From Desulfobacteraceae bacterium (GTDB lineage: Bacteria; Desulfobacterota; Desulfobacteria; Desulfobacterales; SG8-13): DNA of 9,152 bases. Positions 1-5,991 of the stretch are shown here, in pieces. Under the pieces are notes generated by a model. It ran no database searches, was not told the DNA's origin, and saw nothing but the letters and a program-made list of their open reading frames with translations. How positions within the stretch are numbered: position 1 is the first letter of the stretch; the number at the start of each line of letters is the position of its first letter. The translations under genes were made by a program, and so were the position numbers. The stretch covers positions 1-9,152 of the forward strand of contig JARFQH010000410.1 of the NCBI GenBank assembly GCA_029287875.1, in the 5' to 3' direction.

Positions 1-273
1 CGCCTCCATCTCCTCGGGCCCGACCATGATTTTCTCCATTTCTCCCATAAATTCGGATCGAGATGGATTTGTTTTCCAGTTGTTCCAATCCTCTATACTG
101 TGCCACATGGAAGCGACCACGATTCGGTGTGGGTCACGAAGGTCTGTCAACGTTTCCGACGAGATGTAACCCTTCATGCCCATCGCACTGTAGCGGGCGC
201 GGTTGAGCAGTTGGGACACCTGGTTGAGGTTGCCGGTTTTGAATTTTCTTTTGATCAACACCTTGATGGCCAT
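1..273 (-). CDS. Antibiotic biosynthesis monooxygenase (ABM)-like small protein, C-terminus cut by window edge
   Basis: The frame reads from an ATG at 273 down to base 1 without a stop, giving 91 residues of a partial protein. It begins MAIKVLIKRKF, followed by a region with GYISSETL, then a segment with ASMWHSIEDWNNW and SEFMGEME. A short beta strand, the G-Y-I/S-x-E turn, the 'x-S-x-W-x-S-x-E-D-W' strand and helix, and a terminal helix are the usual order in the ABM/dimeric alpha-beta barrel superfamily, whose members are about 95-110 residues, so few residues should be missing. Members include heme-degrading and quinone-forming monooxygenases, but many have no known substrate, so no reaction is assigned. 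A strong ribosome binding site (AGGAGG, 279-284 on the minus strand) sits 5 bases before the ATG and fixes the start. The gene is transcribed away from everything else on the left side. No clear promoter was seen upstream. Confidence 0.8.
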   Translation of the reverse strand, partial: MAIKVLIKRKFKTGNLNQVSQLLNRARYSAMGMKGYISSETLTDLRDPHRIVVASMWHSIEDWNNWKTNPSRSEFMGEMEKIMVGPEEMEA

Positions 274-652
274 GGTTCCCTCCTTTTTGTTTTCGGGTTG
301 TCATCGGCCGATCGACCCAAGGCCGTTGGGCCGGCTTCTGTTTATGAAACGCCGGCAAATGGTTCCTGCGGAAAAGTGATTTTCAGAAATCGAACGTAAT
401 GTCGCTGAGAGTCGGTCGGGATGATGAGCTATGAGGATGAACTGGCGTCGGATGAATCCACTTGGATCGATTGCCGGAACATGATACGGGTCTACCGTAG
501 CGACTTCTACTTTAAGAATTAAATCATAATGCTTCAGGTGTCAAAGCAAATTTTTACGCTCTTAGAGTCTTAGATCGTAACTTCTCCGCAAGATGCGAAG
601 ATGTGTTGTTAAAGTGAAACCACTTAATTCATCGGGAATGGGGTTATAGGCT

Positions 653-715
653 TCAGGTGTCAGGTGTCAGGTGTCAGGTGTCAGCAAATCCCAAATCCTG
701 AAACCTGAAACCTGA
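653..715. repeat. TCAGGTG tandem repeat with facing CCTGAAA repeats (imperfect hairpin)
   Basis: Four complete copies of the 7-mer TCAGGTG lie head to tail at 653-680, followed by a partial TCAG at 681-684. After a 12-base AT-rich spacer come CCTGAAA copies at 697-703 and 704-710 and a partial CCTGA at 711-715. TCAGG and CCTGA are reverse complements, so the two arms can fold into a long stem with one mismatch in each 7-base unit. A copy of the first unit with its left flank (GCTTCAGGTGTCA) also occurs alone at 531-543. The element ends about 50 bp before the hydrolase start. It resembles simple intergenic repeats that scatter through some genomes, but its family cannot be named from one window. 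Confidence 0.85.
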
Positions 716-748
716 ACTCTGATTTGGTTGCTGCCGAAGGCCTGCATT

Positions 749-754
749 GGGAGG
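749..754 (+). promoter_or_regulatory. Ribosome binding site deciding the hydrolase start
   Basis: GGGAGG lies 9 bases before the ATG at 764. The frame is open further upstream to a TTG at 728, but that codon has no ribosome binding site and lies just after the repeat element, so 764 is preferred. Confidence 0.75.
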
Positions 755-763
755 ACAGGTGCA

Positions 764-1627
764 ATGGACAACCCCGAAATGATCAGGACCAGAGGCGACG
801 GAATCGACATTCAGCTGGCTCTGTGGAATGGAGAGGGGAGGGCGATTATTTGCGTGCACGGCCTCACCGCCAATTGCCGCTGCTGGGATACCATGGCCGC
901 GTCTCTTGCTCCCCGCTATAAATTGATCGCATTGGACCTGCGGGGCAGGGGGCTATCGGAAAAACCGCCGGGAGGTTACGGTGTCGAGCAGCACTGCCGG
1001 GACATCGAGGCCGTCATCGAGAACTTGGGCATCGAGCGCCCGGTTATCGTGGGTCATTCGCTGGGTGCGCTGATCGCGCTGGCTTTGACCGCCCGCCGGC
1101 CGGAGAAGACGGCGGGCCTCGTGCTGGTGGACGGTGCCGGCTCTCTATCGGAGGAGCAACTCGAGAAGGTGCTGACGGGAATCAAGCCTGCTCTGGACAG
1201 ACTCGGGCTCGTCTTCCCGTCTTTCGAGGCGTACACCGCGCGCTTGAAGCAGGCCCCTTTTCTAAATCCCTGGTCAGAGGCCCTGGAACGTTATTTTCGT
1301 TATGAAATCGAAGATGTTCCTGACGGCGTGCGGTCGCGCGTGCGGCCGGAACACATTCTGGAAGAGATCGAAAACCTCAAGAAGGTCAACGCGGCGGATT
1401 ACTACCCCCGGATCAGGTGCCCGGTTCTGATCTTGCGCGCCACTGAGGGGACCTTGTCGCCGGACGACCGGGTGCTTCCCGAAAGCGCCGTGCAGCGCAT
1501 GCTCAAAGAGATCCCCGATGCCCGCTGCGTTCCAATCGACGGCACCAATCACTACTCGATCCTATTTCAACCCAACCCCACCCGAGACGACGCAGTCGAT
1601 AATTTCCTCACCGAGTTGAATAAATAA
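764..1627 (+). CDS. Alpha/beta hydrolase
   Basis: A 287-residue alpha/beta-fold hydrolase of typical length for single-domain esterase/lipase-like members. The oxyanion-hole motif HG is at residues 32-33 (VHGLTANCRCW). The nucleophile elbow is GHSLG (97-101, Ser99). A likely acid residue is in the SPDD segment (Asp234 or Asp235, after the VLILRATEG strand). The catalytic histidine is His263 (TNHYS). A helical cap region lies at roughly residues 125-215. No signal peptide or membrane segment is visible, so it should be cytoplasmic. Fold and triad are clear, but the substrate is not: relatives cleave esters, lactones or C-C bonds in ring-cleavage products, and nothing nearby indicates which. 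The ATG at 764 is chosen for its GGGAGG site. The gene appears monocistronic, with repeats upstream and a strong terminator at its stop codon. Confidence 0.95.
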   Translation: MDNPEMIRTRGDGIDIQLALWNGEGRAIICVHGLTANCRCWDTMAASLAPRYKLIALDLRGRGLSEKPPGGYGVEQHCRDIEAVIENLGIERPVIVGHSLGALIALALTARRPEKTAGLVLVDGAGSLSEEQLEKVLTGIKPALDRLGLVFPSFEAYTARLKQAPFLNPWSEALERYFRYEIEDVPDGVRSRVRPEHILEEIENLKKVNAADYYPRIRCPVLILRATEGTLSPDDRVLPESAVQRMLKEIPDARCVPIDGTNHYSILFQPNPTRDDAVDNFLTELNK

Positions 1628-1665
1628 TTCATGCGGTCGGAAAAATCCGGCCGCATGAATTATTT
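1622..1665. terminator. Strong 19-bp stem-loop terminator overlapping the hydrolase stop codon
   Basis: Bases 1622-1640 pair with 1647-1665 over 19 positions, 18 Watson-Crick and one G-T, around the six-base loop AAAAAT. The TAA stop of the hydrolase (1625-1627) lies inside the left arm. The AT-rich outer stem gives A-rich flanks on one side and T-rich flanks on the other, so it could act in both directions, although the downstream T tract is interrupted. It probably ends hydrolase transcription and shields the promoter starting at 1669. Confidence 0.8.
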
Positions 1666-1668
1666 ATC

Positions 1669-1697
1669 TTGACAACCCATTCGACCGCTTCTATTAT
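1669..1697 (+). promoter_or_regulatory. Near-consensus sigma70 promoter for the orp-like operon
   Basis: A perfect -35 hexamer TTGACA (1669-1674) and a -10 hexamer TATTAT (1692-1697) are separated by exactly 17 bases. Transcription would start near 1704, leaving a leader of roughly 95 bases before the first gene at 1801. No sigma54 GG/GC element was recognised here, which matters because the Desulfovibrio orp operons are sigma54-dependent. Confidence 0.8.
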
Positions 1698-1713
1698 GAG
1701 CATAATCTCATAA
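1694..1713. promoter_or_regulatory. Operator-like inverted repeat on the -10 element
   Basis: TTATGAG (1694-1700) and CTCATAA (1707-1713) form a perfect 7-bp inverted repeat around a 6-base centre (CATAAT). The left arm overlaps the -10 hexamer and the right arm covers the expected transcription start. That is where a dimeric repressor would block RNA polymerase. The binding protein is unknown and no regulator gene lies in the window. Confidence 0.55.
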
Positions 1714-1743
1714 CAAGCGCTTGAGATAAATCCATGGGAGATA

Positions 1744-1758
1744 AATGACATTGTCATT
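1744..1758. promoter_or_regulatory. Second perfect palindrome in the operon leader
   Basis: AATGACA (1744-1750) and TGTCATT (1752-1758) are perfect reverse complements around one central T. The site lies in the expected transcribed leader, 42 bp before the first start codon. A direct repeat GAGATAAAT (1723-1731 and 1738-1746) lies just before it and overlaps its left edge. It could be a second protein site or a small RNA hairpin. Function is not shown. Confidence 0.4.
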
Positions 1759-1800
1759 GCGACTTTATGTGTTCGTGAATCCAAGAAAGGGAACAGAAGA

Positions 1801-2163
1801 ATGAAAATTGCCGTCTCATCGACCGGAAAGAACCTGGAGGCGACCCTCGACGCCCGTTTTGGCCGGGCCGCCTATTTCGTGATCGTCGATCCGGACACGC
1901 TTGCATTTGACGCCGTCGAAAACAAACAAAATCTCAATCTGGCTCAGGGGGCCGGCATTCAGGCTGCCAAGACAGTCCTGCAGCACAAGGCCGATGCACT
2001 CATCACCGGAAATTGCGGGCCCAAGGCCTTCAAGGTGCTCGAGGCGGCCGGGATAAAAGTCTACGCGGGTGTCGCGGGGCGTGTGCGGGACATCCTCGAA
2101 CAATTCAAGAAGGGAGATCTGAGTGAATCCAGGGAACCGAATGTGGAGGGTCACTGGGTTTAA
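1801..2163 (+). CDS. NifB/NifX-family (dinitrogenase FeMo-cofactor-like) protein, orange-protein type
   Basis: A 120-residue protein of the dinitrogenase iron-molybdenum cofactor family, which includes NifX, the C-terminal part of NifB and the orange protein (ORP) of Desulfovibrio. The family pattern is clear: an N-terminal strand (MKIAVSSTG), the DARFGRAAYF segment (18-26), QGAGIQAA (49-56), TGNCGPKAF (69-77, with Cys72), a VYAG strand, and a C-terminal GHW motif (117-119). Family members bind metal-sulfur clusters, and D. gigas ORP holds a Mo-Cu sulfide cluster; its length of about 117 residues is close to this one. Cluster binding here is inferred, not seen. It is the first gene behind the 1669 promoter, with a modest AAAGGGAA ribosome binding site. 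The gene next to it encodes a second, divergent family member. It is most likely cytoplasmic. Confidence 0.9.
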   Translation: MKIAVSSTGKNLEATLDARFGRAAYFVIVDPDTLAFDAVENKQNLNLAQGAGIQAAKTVLQHKADALITGNCGPKAFKVLEAAGIKVYAGVAGRVRDILEQFKKGDLSESREPNVEGHWV

Positions 2164-2208
2164 TAAGAAATTTTACCTTAAATAGTAATCCGTTGAAAGG
2201 AGTATGAA

Positions 2209-2541
2209 ATGAAATTTGCGATTCCCACTGCTGAAGGTAAACTGACCGCTCATTTCGGACACAGCCAGGAATTTGTGTTGCTGCACGTTGAGGAAAACCG
2301 CATCACCAAGAAGGAAGTTCTCACACCGCCGCCCCACGAACCGGGCGTTCTGCCCCGTTGGTTGCACGACCTGGGAACGGATGTCATCATTGCCGGTGGA
2401 ATGGGACAACGTGCAGTCGAGTTGTTTTCGCAGAACAACATTCGGGTCATCACCGGTGCGCCGTGTCTGGCCCCCGAAGATCTCGTGGAACAGTATTTGA
2501 AAAATTCGTTGGAAACCGGCTCGAACGTTTGCGATCACTGA
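2209..2541 (+). CDS. Second NifB/NifX-family (dinitrogenase FeMo-cofactor-like) protein
   Basis: A 110-residue member of the same cofactor-binding family, from a different branch than its neighbour. Visible marks are MKFAIPT, the HFGHS motif (15-19) in place of ARFGRA, a PPPHEPGVLPRWL segment (40-52), and IIAGGMGQRAVELF (60-73). It ends in Cys-Asp-His (108-110). The two histidines of HFGHS and the terminal cysteine and histidine are possible metal ligands, by inference. A good AAAGGAG site (2196-2202) lies 6 bases before the ATG. The gene is 45 bp after the first family member and 34 bp before the first ATPase, with no promoter seen between, so it is probably cotranscribed. Pairs of such proteins beside MinD-type ATPases occur in many anaerobes. 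Confidence 0.9.
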   Translation: MKFAIPTAEGKLTAHFGHSQEFVLLHVEENRITKKEVLTPPPHEPGVLPRWLHDLGTDVIIAGGMGQRAVELFSQNNIRVITGAPCLAPEDLVEQYLKNSLETGSNVCDH

Positions 2542-2575
2542 AAAAGCGCGTCAAAGGCACTTCAGGGTAAATAAA

Positions 2576-3442
2576 ATGATCATCACCGTTGCAAGTGGAA
2601 AGGGCGGAACCGGAAAAACCACCGTGGCCACCAATCTTGCGGTGGCCGTCGAATCCGACGTACAAATGCTGGATTGTGATGTGGAAGAGCCGAACGCCCA
2701 CCTCTTTCTGAAACCGGAAATCTCGGACACCACAACCGCCACCACGCCTGTTCCGGAGATCGACCTGGAGAAATGCACGCTGTGCGGCGAATGTGAAAAA
2801 ATTTGCCAATTCAAGGCGATCGTCGTGCTGGGTGACACGGTGCTGACGTTTCCGGAGATGTGCCACGGATGCGGCGGCTGCACGGCTGTTTGCCCGGCAG
2901 CCGCCATCAAAGAAATCGGTCGTGAACTGGGTGTCATCGAGACCGGGCACCGCAAGGGTGTCGCCTTCGGCCACGGCCGTTTGCGGATCGGCGAGGCCAT
3001 GGCGCCACCGTTGATCAAAAAGGTCCGCGCCCTGGCCCTGCCGGACCGGTTCACGATCATCGACGCACCGCCGGGAACCTCATGCCCGGTGATTGCGTCG
3101 ATGAAAGGGACCGATTTCGTGTTGCTGGTGACAGAGCCGACACCTTTCGGCCTGTACGACCTGAAACTGGCGGTCGGGGCCGTTAAACTGTTGGGCATAC
3201 CGCACGGCCTGGTGATCAACCGCGCGGACATGGGCGACCGTCAGGTATACGCGTATGCCGAAGAAGAAAATATCCCCATTCTGATGGAGATCCCGTTCGA
3301 CCGCCGGGTGGCTGAAGCCTATTCCGACGGGGACTTGATCGTGGAAACCCAACCCGAATGGAAGGATGCCTTTCGACATCTTTACGTTTCCATAAAAAAA
3401 ATGGTTGAAGAGCAGAAGGAAGCAACGCCATGCAAGAGCTGA
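2576..3442 (+). CDS. MinD/Mrp-type P-loop ATPase with inserted 2x[4Fe-4S] ferredoxin domain
   Basis: A 288-residue ATPase of the MinD/ParA/Mrp superfamily with a ferredoxin module inserted after the second strand. The deviant Walker A GKGGTGKT is at 8-15, with signature Lys9 and P-loop Lys14. LDCDVEEPN (32-40) is the Walker A' region, and DAPPG (163-167) is the Walker B/switch II. The insert holds two CxxCxxCxxxC groups, Cys67/70/73/77 and Cys96/99/102/106. The second group is followed by Pro, and together they are the usual ligand pattern for two [4Fe-4S] clusters. Homologues (DVU2103/DVU2104 type) belong to the Desulfovibrio orange-protein complex. The likely role is ATP-driven, redox-sensitive handling of the metal cluster on the adjacent NifX-like proteins, or cell-division positioning. 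No C-terminal membrane-targeting amphipathic helix of the true MinD kind was recognised. Its last 13 bases overlap the next gene. Confidence 0.93.
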   Translation: MIITVASGKGGTGKTTVATNLAVAVESDVQMLDCDVEEPNAHLFLKPEISDTTTATTPVPEIDLEKCTLCGECEKICQFKAIVVLGDTVLTFPEMCHGCGGCTAVCPAAAIKEIGRELGVIETGHRKGVAFGHGRLRIGEAMAPPLIKKVRALALPDRFTIIDAPPGTSCPVIASMKGTDFVLLVTEPTPFGLYDLKLAVGAVKLLGIPHGLVINRADMGDRQVYAYAEEENIPILMEIPFDRRVAEAYSDGDLIVETQPEWKDAFRHLYVSIKKMVEEQKEATPCKS

Positions 3443-4302
3443 TTGTCATCAGCGGTAAAGGTGGTACCGGAAAAACCAGCCTGGTGGCCGCCTTCGCGTC
3501 ACTGGCTGAAAACAAGGTGCTCTGTGATGCCGATGTGGATGCCGCCGACCTCCATCTCGTCATGGCGCCCGACATCCGGCAACGCGAGCCGTTTACATCC
3601 GGTCACACCGCCGTCATCGAAAAAAATCGCTGCACGGAATGCGGACTGTGCCGCGAGCTGTGTCGTTGGGACGCCATCGGCGAGGACTTCGCGGTCGATG
3701 CCGTCGCCTGTGAAGGCTGCGGCGTCTGTGTCCATTTTTGCCCGGAGAAGGCCATCGATTTTCCGGAAAACACCTGCGGCGAATGGTTTGTCTCCGAGAC
3801 CCGCTTCGGCCCGATGGTTCATGCACGGCTCGGCATTGCCGAGGAGAATTCCGGCAAGCTGGTGGCCCTGGTGCGGCAGGAGGCGAGAAGGATGGCCGAA
3901 GCCCGGGGGTTGAACCTCATTCTCACCGACGGTCCGCCGGGGGTGGGGTGTCCGGTGATCGCCTCCATGGGCGGCGCCAGCGGCGTTCTGATCGTGGCCG
4001 AACCGTCCGTATCGGGCGTCCACGACATGGAACGGGTCGCGCAGCTGGCCGCTCACTTCAATGTGCCCGCCATGGTGTGCGTCAACAAGTTCGACATCAA
4101 CACCGAAAAAAGCCGGCAGATCGAAGAGTTTGCCGGCCGGCGCGGATTGGCTTTTCTCGGACGCGTGCCCTTCGATCCGGCGTTTACGCGCGCCATGGTG
4201 CAGGGACGAACCATCTTCGAATATTACGGTCATTCCGACGCCAAACCGGCGGTTGTCGGTATCTGGAACAATCTGTTCGGCTCTCTCGAAAAGGCCGCCT
4301 GA
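3430..4302 (+). CDS. Second MinD/Mrp-type ATPase with inserted 2x[4Fe-4S] ferredoxin domain
   Basis: A 290-residue paralogue of the preceding ATPase with the same architecture. Walker A GKGGTGKT is at 9-16 (Lys10 and Lys15), CDADVDAADLHL is at 32-43, the ferredoxin insert has Cys68/71/74/78 and Cys94/97/100/104, and DGPPG (167-171) replaces DAPPG. The VNKFD motif (218-222) is the late nucleotide-binding segment. The ATG at 3430 lies inside the end of the upstream gene in another frame, with an AAGGAAG ribosome binding site about 10 bases before it, so translation is probably coupled and the two ATPases are likely made in similar amounts and may heterodimerise. Both copies keep all P-loop and cluster residues, so neither looks inactive. 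It is the last gene of the orp-like operon. No clear terminator follows. Confidence 0.93.
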   Translation: MQELIVISGKGGTGKTSLVAAFASLAENKVLCDADVDAADLHLVMAPDIRQREPFTSGHTAVIEKNRCTECGLCRELCRWDAIGEDFAVDAVACEGCGVCVHFCPEKAIDFPENTCGEWFVSETRFGPMVHARLGIAEENSGKLVALVRQEARRMAEARGLNLILTDGPPGVGCPVIASMGGASGVLIVAEPSVSGVHDMERVAQLAAHFNVPAMVCVNKFDINTEKSRQIEEFAGRRGLAFLGRVPFDPAFTRAMVQGRTIFEYYGHSDAKPAVVGIWNNLFGSLEKAA

Positions 4303-4309
4303 TTCCATT

Positions 4310-4339
4310 TTGACATATTGATTTTCCGGTGTATATATT
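4310..4339 (+). promoter_or_regulatory. Putative sigma70 promoter for the GYD-protein/aldo-keto reductase pair
   Basis: A perfect TTGACA (4310-4315) begins 8 bases after the ATPase stop codon. Possible -10 hexamers are TATATA (4332-4337, spacing 16) or TATATT (4334-4339, spacing 18). The AT-rich tract and the 125-bp gap before the next start support a separate transcription unit, though some read-through from the operon upstream is likely because no terminator is visible. Confidence 0.55.
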
Positions 4340-4412
4340 AGATTATTTCACGAAGGCGTAATCCATAATATTCTTGTTTTCAGCGAGAATTTCTGGCTCC
4401 AACCCCTTTTTG

Positions 4413-4420
4413 AAAGGAGG
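4413..4420 (+). promoter_or_regulatory. Ribosome binding site deciding the GYD-protein start
   Basis: AAAGGAGG lies 7 bases before the ATG at 4428. The frame is open upstream to 4374, but the extension is not family-like and lacks a ribosome binding site. Confidence 0.8.
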
Positions 4421-4427
4421 CTGGCAA

Positions 4428-4709
4428 ATGGCTATTTTTTTCATGTTCGGAAAATACACTCCCGATGCGTTAAAGGAAATCAGTGCCAGTAGAACAAAGC
4501 AGGCGGTGGACGTCATTAATAATCTGGGCGGCGAGGTCAATGCCATGCACATTCTGATGGGAGAATACGACCTGCTGTTCTGCGTTAATCTGCCCGGAAT
4601 TGAGGAGGCGATCAAAGCCTCGGTGGAACTGACCCGGTTGACCGGGATCACGTTCAACACCTGCCCGGCGATTGCCGTCGAGATCTTCGACCGCATGGCC
4701 AAGAAATAA
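4428..4709 (+). CDS. GYD-domain protein
   Basis: A 93-residue protein that matches the small GYD family in length and layout. It has an N-terminal strand with FFMFGKYTPDALKEI and a helix of KQAVDVINNLGGEV type. The motif G-E-Y-D (residues 45-48, in MGEYDLLFCVNLPG) stands where the family has its name-giving Gly-Tyr-Asp. It ends with a strand in CPAIAVEIF near the C-terminus. The family adopts a ferredoxin-like/dimeric alpha-beta barrel fold and has no established biochemical role. The start is fixed by a near-perfect ribosome binding site. It lies 11 bp before the aldo/keto reductase, so the two are probably translated from one message. It may serve a sensing or binding role for that enzyme, but this is only suggested by position. 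Confidence 0.85.
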   Translation: MAIFFMFGKYTPDALKEISASRTKQAVDVINNLGGEVNAMHILMGEYDLLFCVNLPGIEEAIKASVELTRLTGITFNTCPAIAVEIFDRMAKK

Positions 4710-4720
4710 AGAGGCGTCAA

Positions 4721-5590
4721 ATGGCGGACACTTCTCGTTCCGTTGAGCGTCTTGTCAAACACAGGGGAGTGACGATTCCGACGTTTCTTTATGGAACGGC
4801 CTGGAAAGAGGATCAAACCGAGTCGTTGACGCATTTGGCCCTCTCATCCGGGTTTCAGGGAATCGATACCGCGAGTCAGCGGCGTCATTACGACGAGGCC
4901 GCTGTCGGCAAGGCGGTCCGGCAAGCCTTGGCCAAAGGAGATTTGAAGCGAAGCGATCTTTTCCTGCAAACGAAATTCACCTTTGCCGCAGGGCAGGATC
5001 ACCGCCTGCCTTATGATCCGGCGGCTGACGTCACCACGCAAGTCCAGAAGTCCTTTGAAAGTTCACTCGGTCACTTCAAAACCGCGTACCTGAACTCTTA
5101 TATTCTGCATGGCCCTGCGTCGAGCCGCGGCTTGACCGAGGCCGATTGGGAAGTGTGGCGGGCAATGGAGACTTTACAAAAGTCCGGTACGGTAAAGCTG
5201 ATCGGTATTTCCAACGTCGGATACGATCAATTGCAATTGCTTGTCGAAAAGTCAGAAGTTAAACCGGCGTTTGTTCAAAATCGATGTTTTGCGCGCACGA
5301 GATGGGATGCTGCGATTCGAGAGCTGTGCCGATCAAATGATTTGATCTATCAAGGCTTTTCGCTCCTCACGGCTAATGCGACGTTTTTAAATCGACCCGA
5401 GATTCAGCAGATTTCACAGCGACGGGGGTGTTCTGCGGCGCAGATCGTATTTCGCTTCGCCCTGCAGGCCGGTATGATTCCATTGACGGGAACAACGAGC
5501 GAAGGCCATATGAAAGAGGATCTGGCGGCGTATGACATAGAACTCAGTCAGGCCGAATTCGAGACCATTGAGAACATCGCTTTCAGCTGA
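4721..5590 (+). CDS. Aldo/keto reductase
   Basis: A 289-residue, full-length NADPH-dependent aldo/keto reductase of the (beta/alpha)8 barrel type. The catalytic tetrad is recognisable: Asp49 (GIDTAS), Tyr57 (RRHYDEAAVG), Lys85 (QTKF) and His130 (ILHGP). GISN (162-165) and the QN pair (186-187) belong to the nicotinamide-binding side. A late segment with GTTS (257-260) is the expected phosphate-binding loop. The Asp-Tyr spacing is longer than in the classical AKR1 enzymes because of the extra SQRRH residues, a variant seen in a distinct bacterial subgroup. The enzyme should reduce an aldehyde or ketone, but the substrate is not apparent. The ribosome binding site (AGAGG) is fair, and the gene lies 11 bp after the GYD-protein gene. 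The second half uses more AT-rich codons than the orp-like genes. Confidence 0.94.
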   Translation: MADTSRSVERLVKHRGVTIPTFLYGTAWKEDQTESLTHLALSSGFQGIDTASQRRHYDEAAVGKAVRQALAKGDLKRSDLFLQTKFTFAAGQDHRLPYDPAADVTTQVQKSFESSLGHFKTAYLNSYILHGPASSRGLTEADWEVWRAMETLQKSGTVKLIGISNVGYDQLQLLVEKSEVKPAFVQNRCFARTRWDAAIRELCRSNDLIYQGFSLLTANATFLNRPEIQQISQRRGCSAAQIVFRFALQAGMIPLTGTTSEGHMKEDLAAYDIELSQAEFETIENIAFS

Positions 5591-5991
5591 CCGTTCAGAT
5601 AAGCTATGATTAATGGACTCAACATTCACGCGAAAATAATGGTTTTCAAAAAAATTAGATTTAAAAAAGTCGTTTTCGATACCCTCTAAACCGGCAACTT
5701 CGGTGCCTGCAGTTGCCGCATTTGAGCACTTGGCGTTCATTTTCCCCAACCAATAATGCTCTTTTATTTCCCTTCCTATAGAAATTTTGATGTCGTTTGT
5801 ACCGCTATAAATTAGGCATTCGCCCCAATCAGACCGGATTGTCATTGTATCTGTCGATAACCGGTTCTTTATCATCGGCGCAGCATTCAGCCTGTTATTT
5901 TTTATCGTAATGTGCTATCGGCCCCCTAGACGGGGCACCATCAGCATCAGCGCTCTCAAGTTGAGGGGATGACCTTGACAGGGAAAGTGAC
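5591..5991. other. AT-richer stretch without a convincing gene
   Basis: About 400 bp between the aldo/keto reductase and the small GTG-start ORF. It is distinctly richer in A+T than its surroundings up to about 5910. A minus-strand frame (5414-5875) is open but has no ribosome binding site and runs 177 bp antisense into the reductase. A plus-strand frame (5811-5972) encodes a hydrophobic segment (FFIIGAAFSLLFFIVM) followed by basic residues, like a membrane anchor, but has no usual start codon. A GC-rich stem (GCCCC 5921-5925 with GGGGC 5932-5936) occurs without a T tract. The stretch may be decayed or foreign DNA. Confidence 0.5.

Larger units (their letters stand above)
274..763. other. Gene-poor intergenic region between divergent genes
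   Basis: This stretch of about 490 bp separates the minus-strand ABM-like gene from the plus-strand alpha/beta hydrolase. The open frames here are short and lack both ribosome binding sites and recognisable protein features. Its content is a 13-bp direct repeat (GCTTCAGGTGTCA at 531-543 and 650-662), the tandem/inverted repeat element at 653-715, and the hydrolase ribosome binding site at 749-754. The promoters for both flanking genes must lie here, but none stands out. The part from about 500 to 660 is more AT-rich than the neighbouring genes. Confidence 0.7.

Noticed and set aside
421..522. Small plus-strand frame of 33 codons starting ATGATG
   Set aside because: It lacks a properly spaced ribosome binding site, has no recognisable features, and lies in a region of repeats and low coding signal.
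728..763. Twelve-codon N-terminal extension of the hydrolase from a TTG start
   Set aside because: The ATG at 764 has a well-placed GGGAGG, and the extension follows directly on the repeat element with no ribosome binding site.
2551..3231. Long minus-strand frame (226 codons) opposite the first ferredoxin-ATPase
   Set aside because: The plus strand carries an unmistakable ATPase with all motifs; long antisense frames are common in GC-rich genes.
3499..4308. Long minus-strand frame (269 codons) opposite the second ATPase
   Set aside because: It is a shadow of a clearly functional gene, with His/Gly/Arg-rich composition typical of antisense reading.
5414..5875. Minus-strand frame of 153 codons antisense to the end of the aldo/keto reductase
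   Set aside because: It has no ribosome binding site, its last third is a shadow of the reductase, and the remainder resembles no family I know.
5975..5980. TTGACA just before the small ORF as a promoter -35
   Set aside because: It would place the transcription start after the GTG start codon, and no -10 hexamer is spaced correctly.
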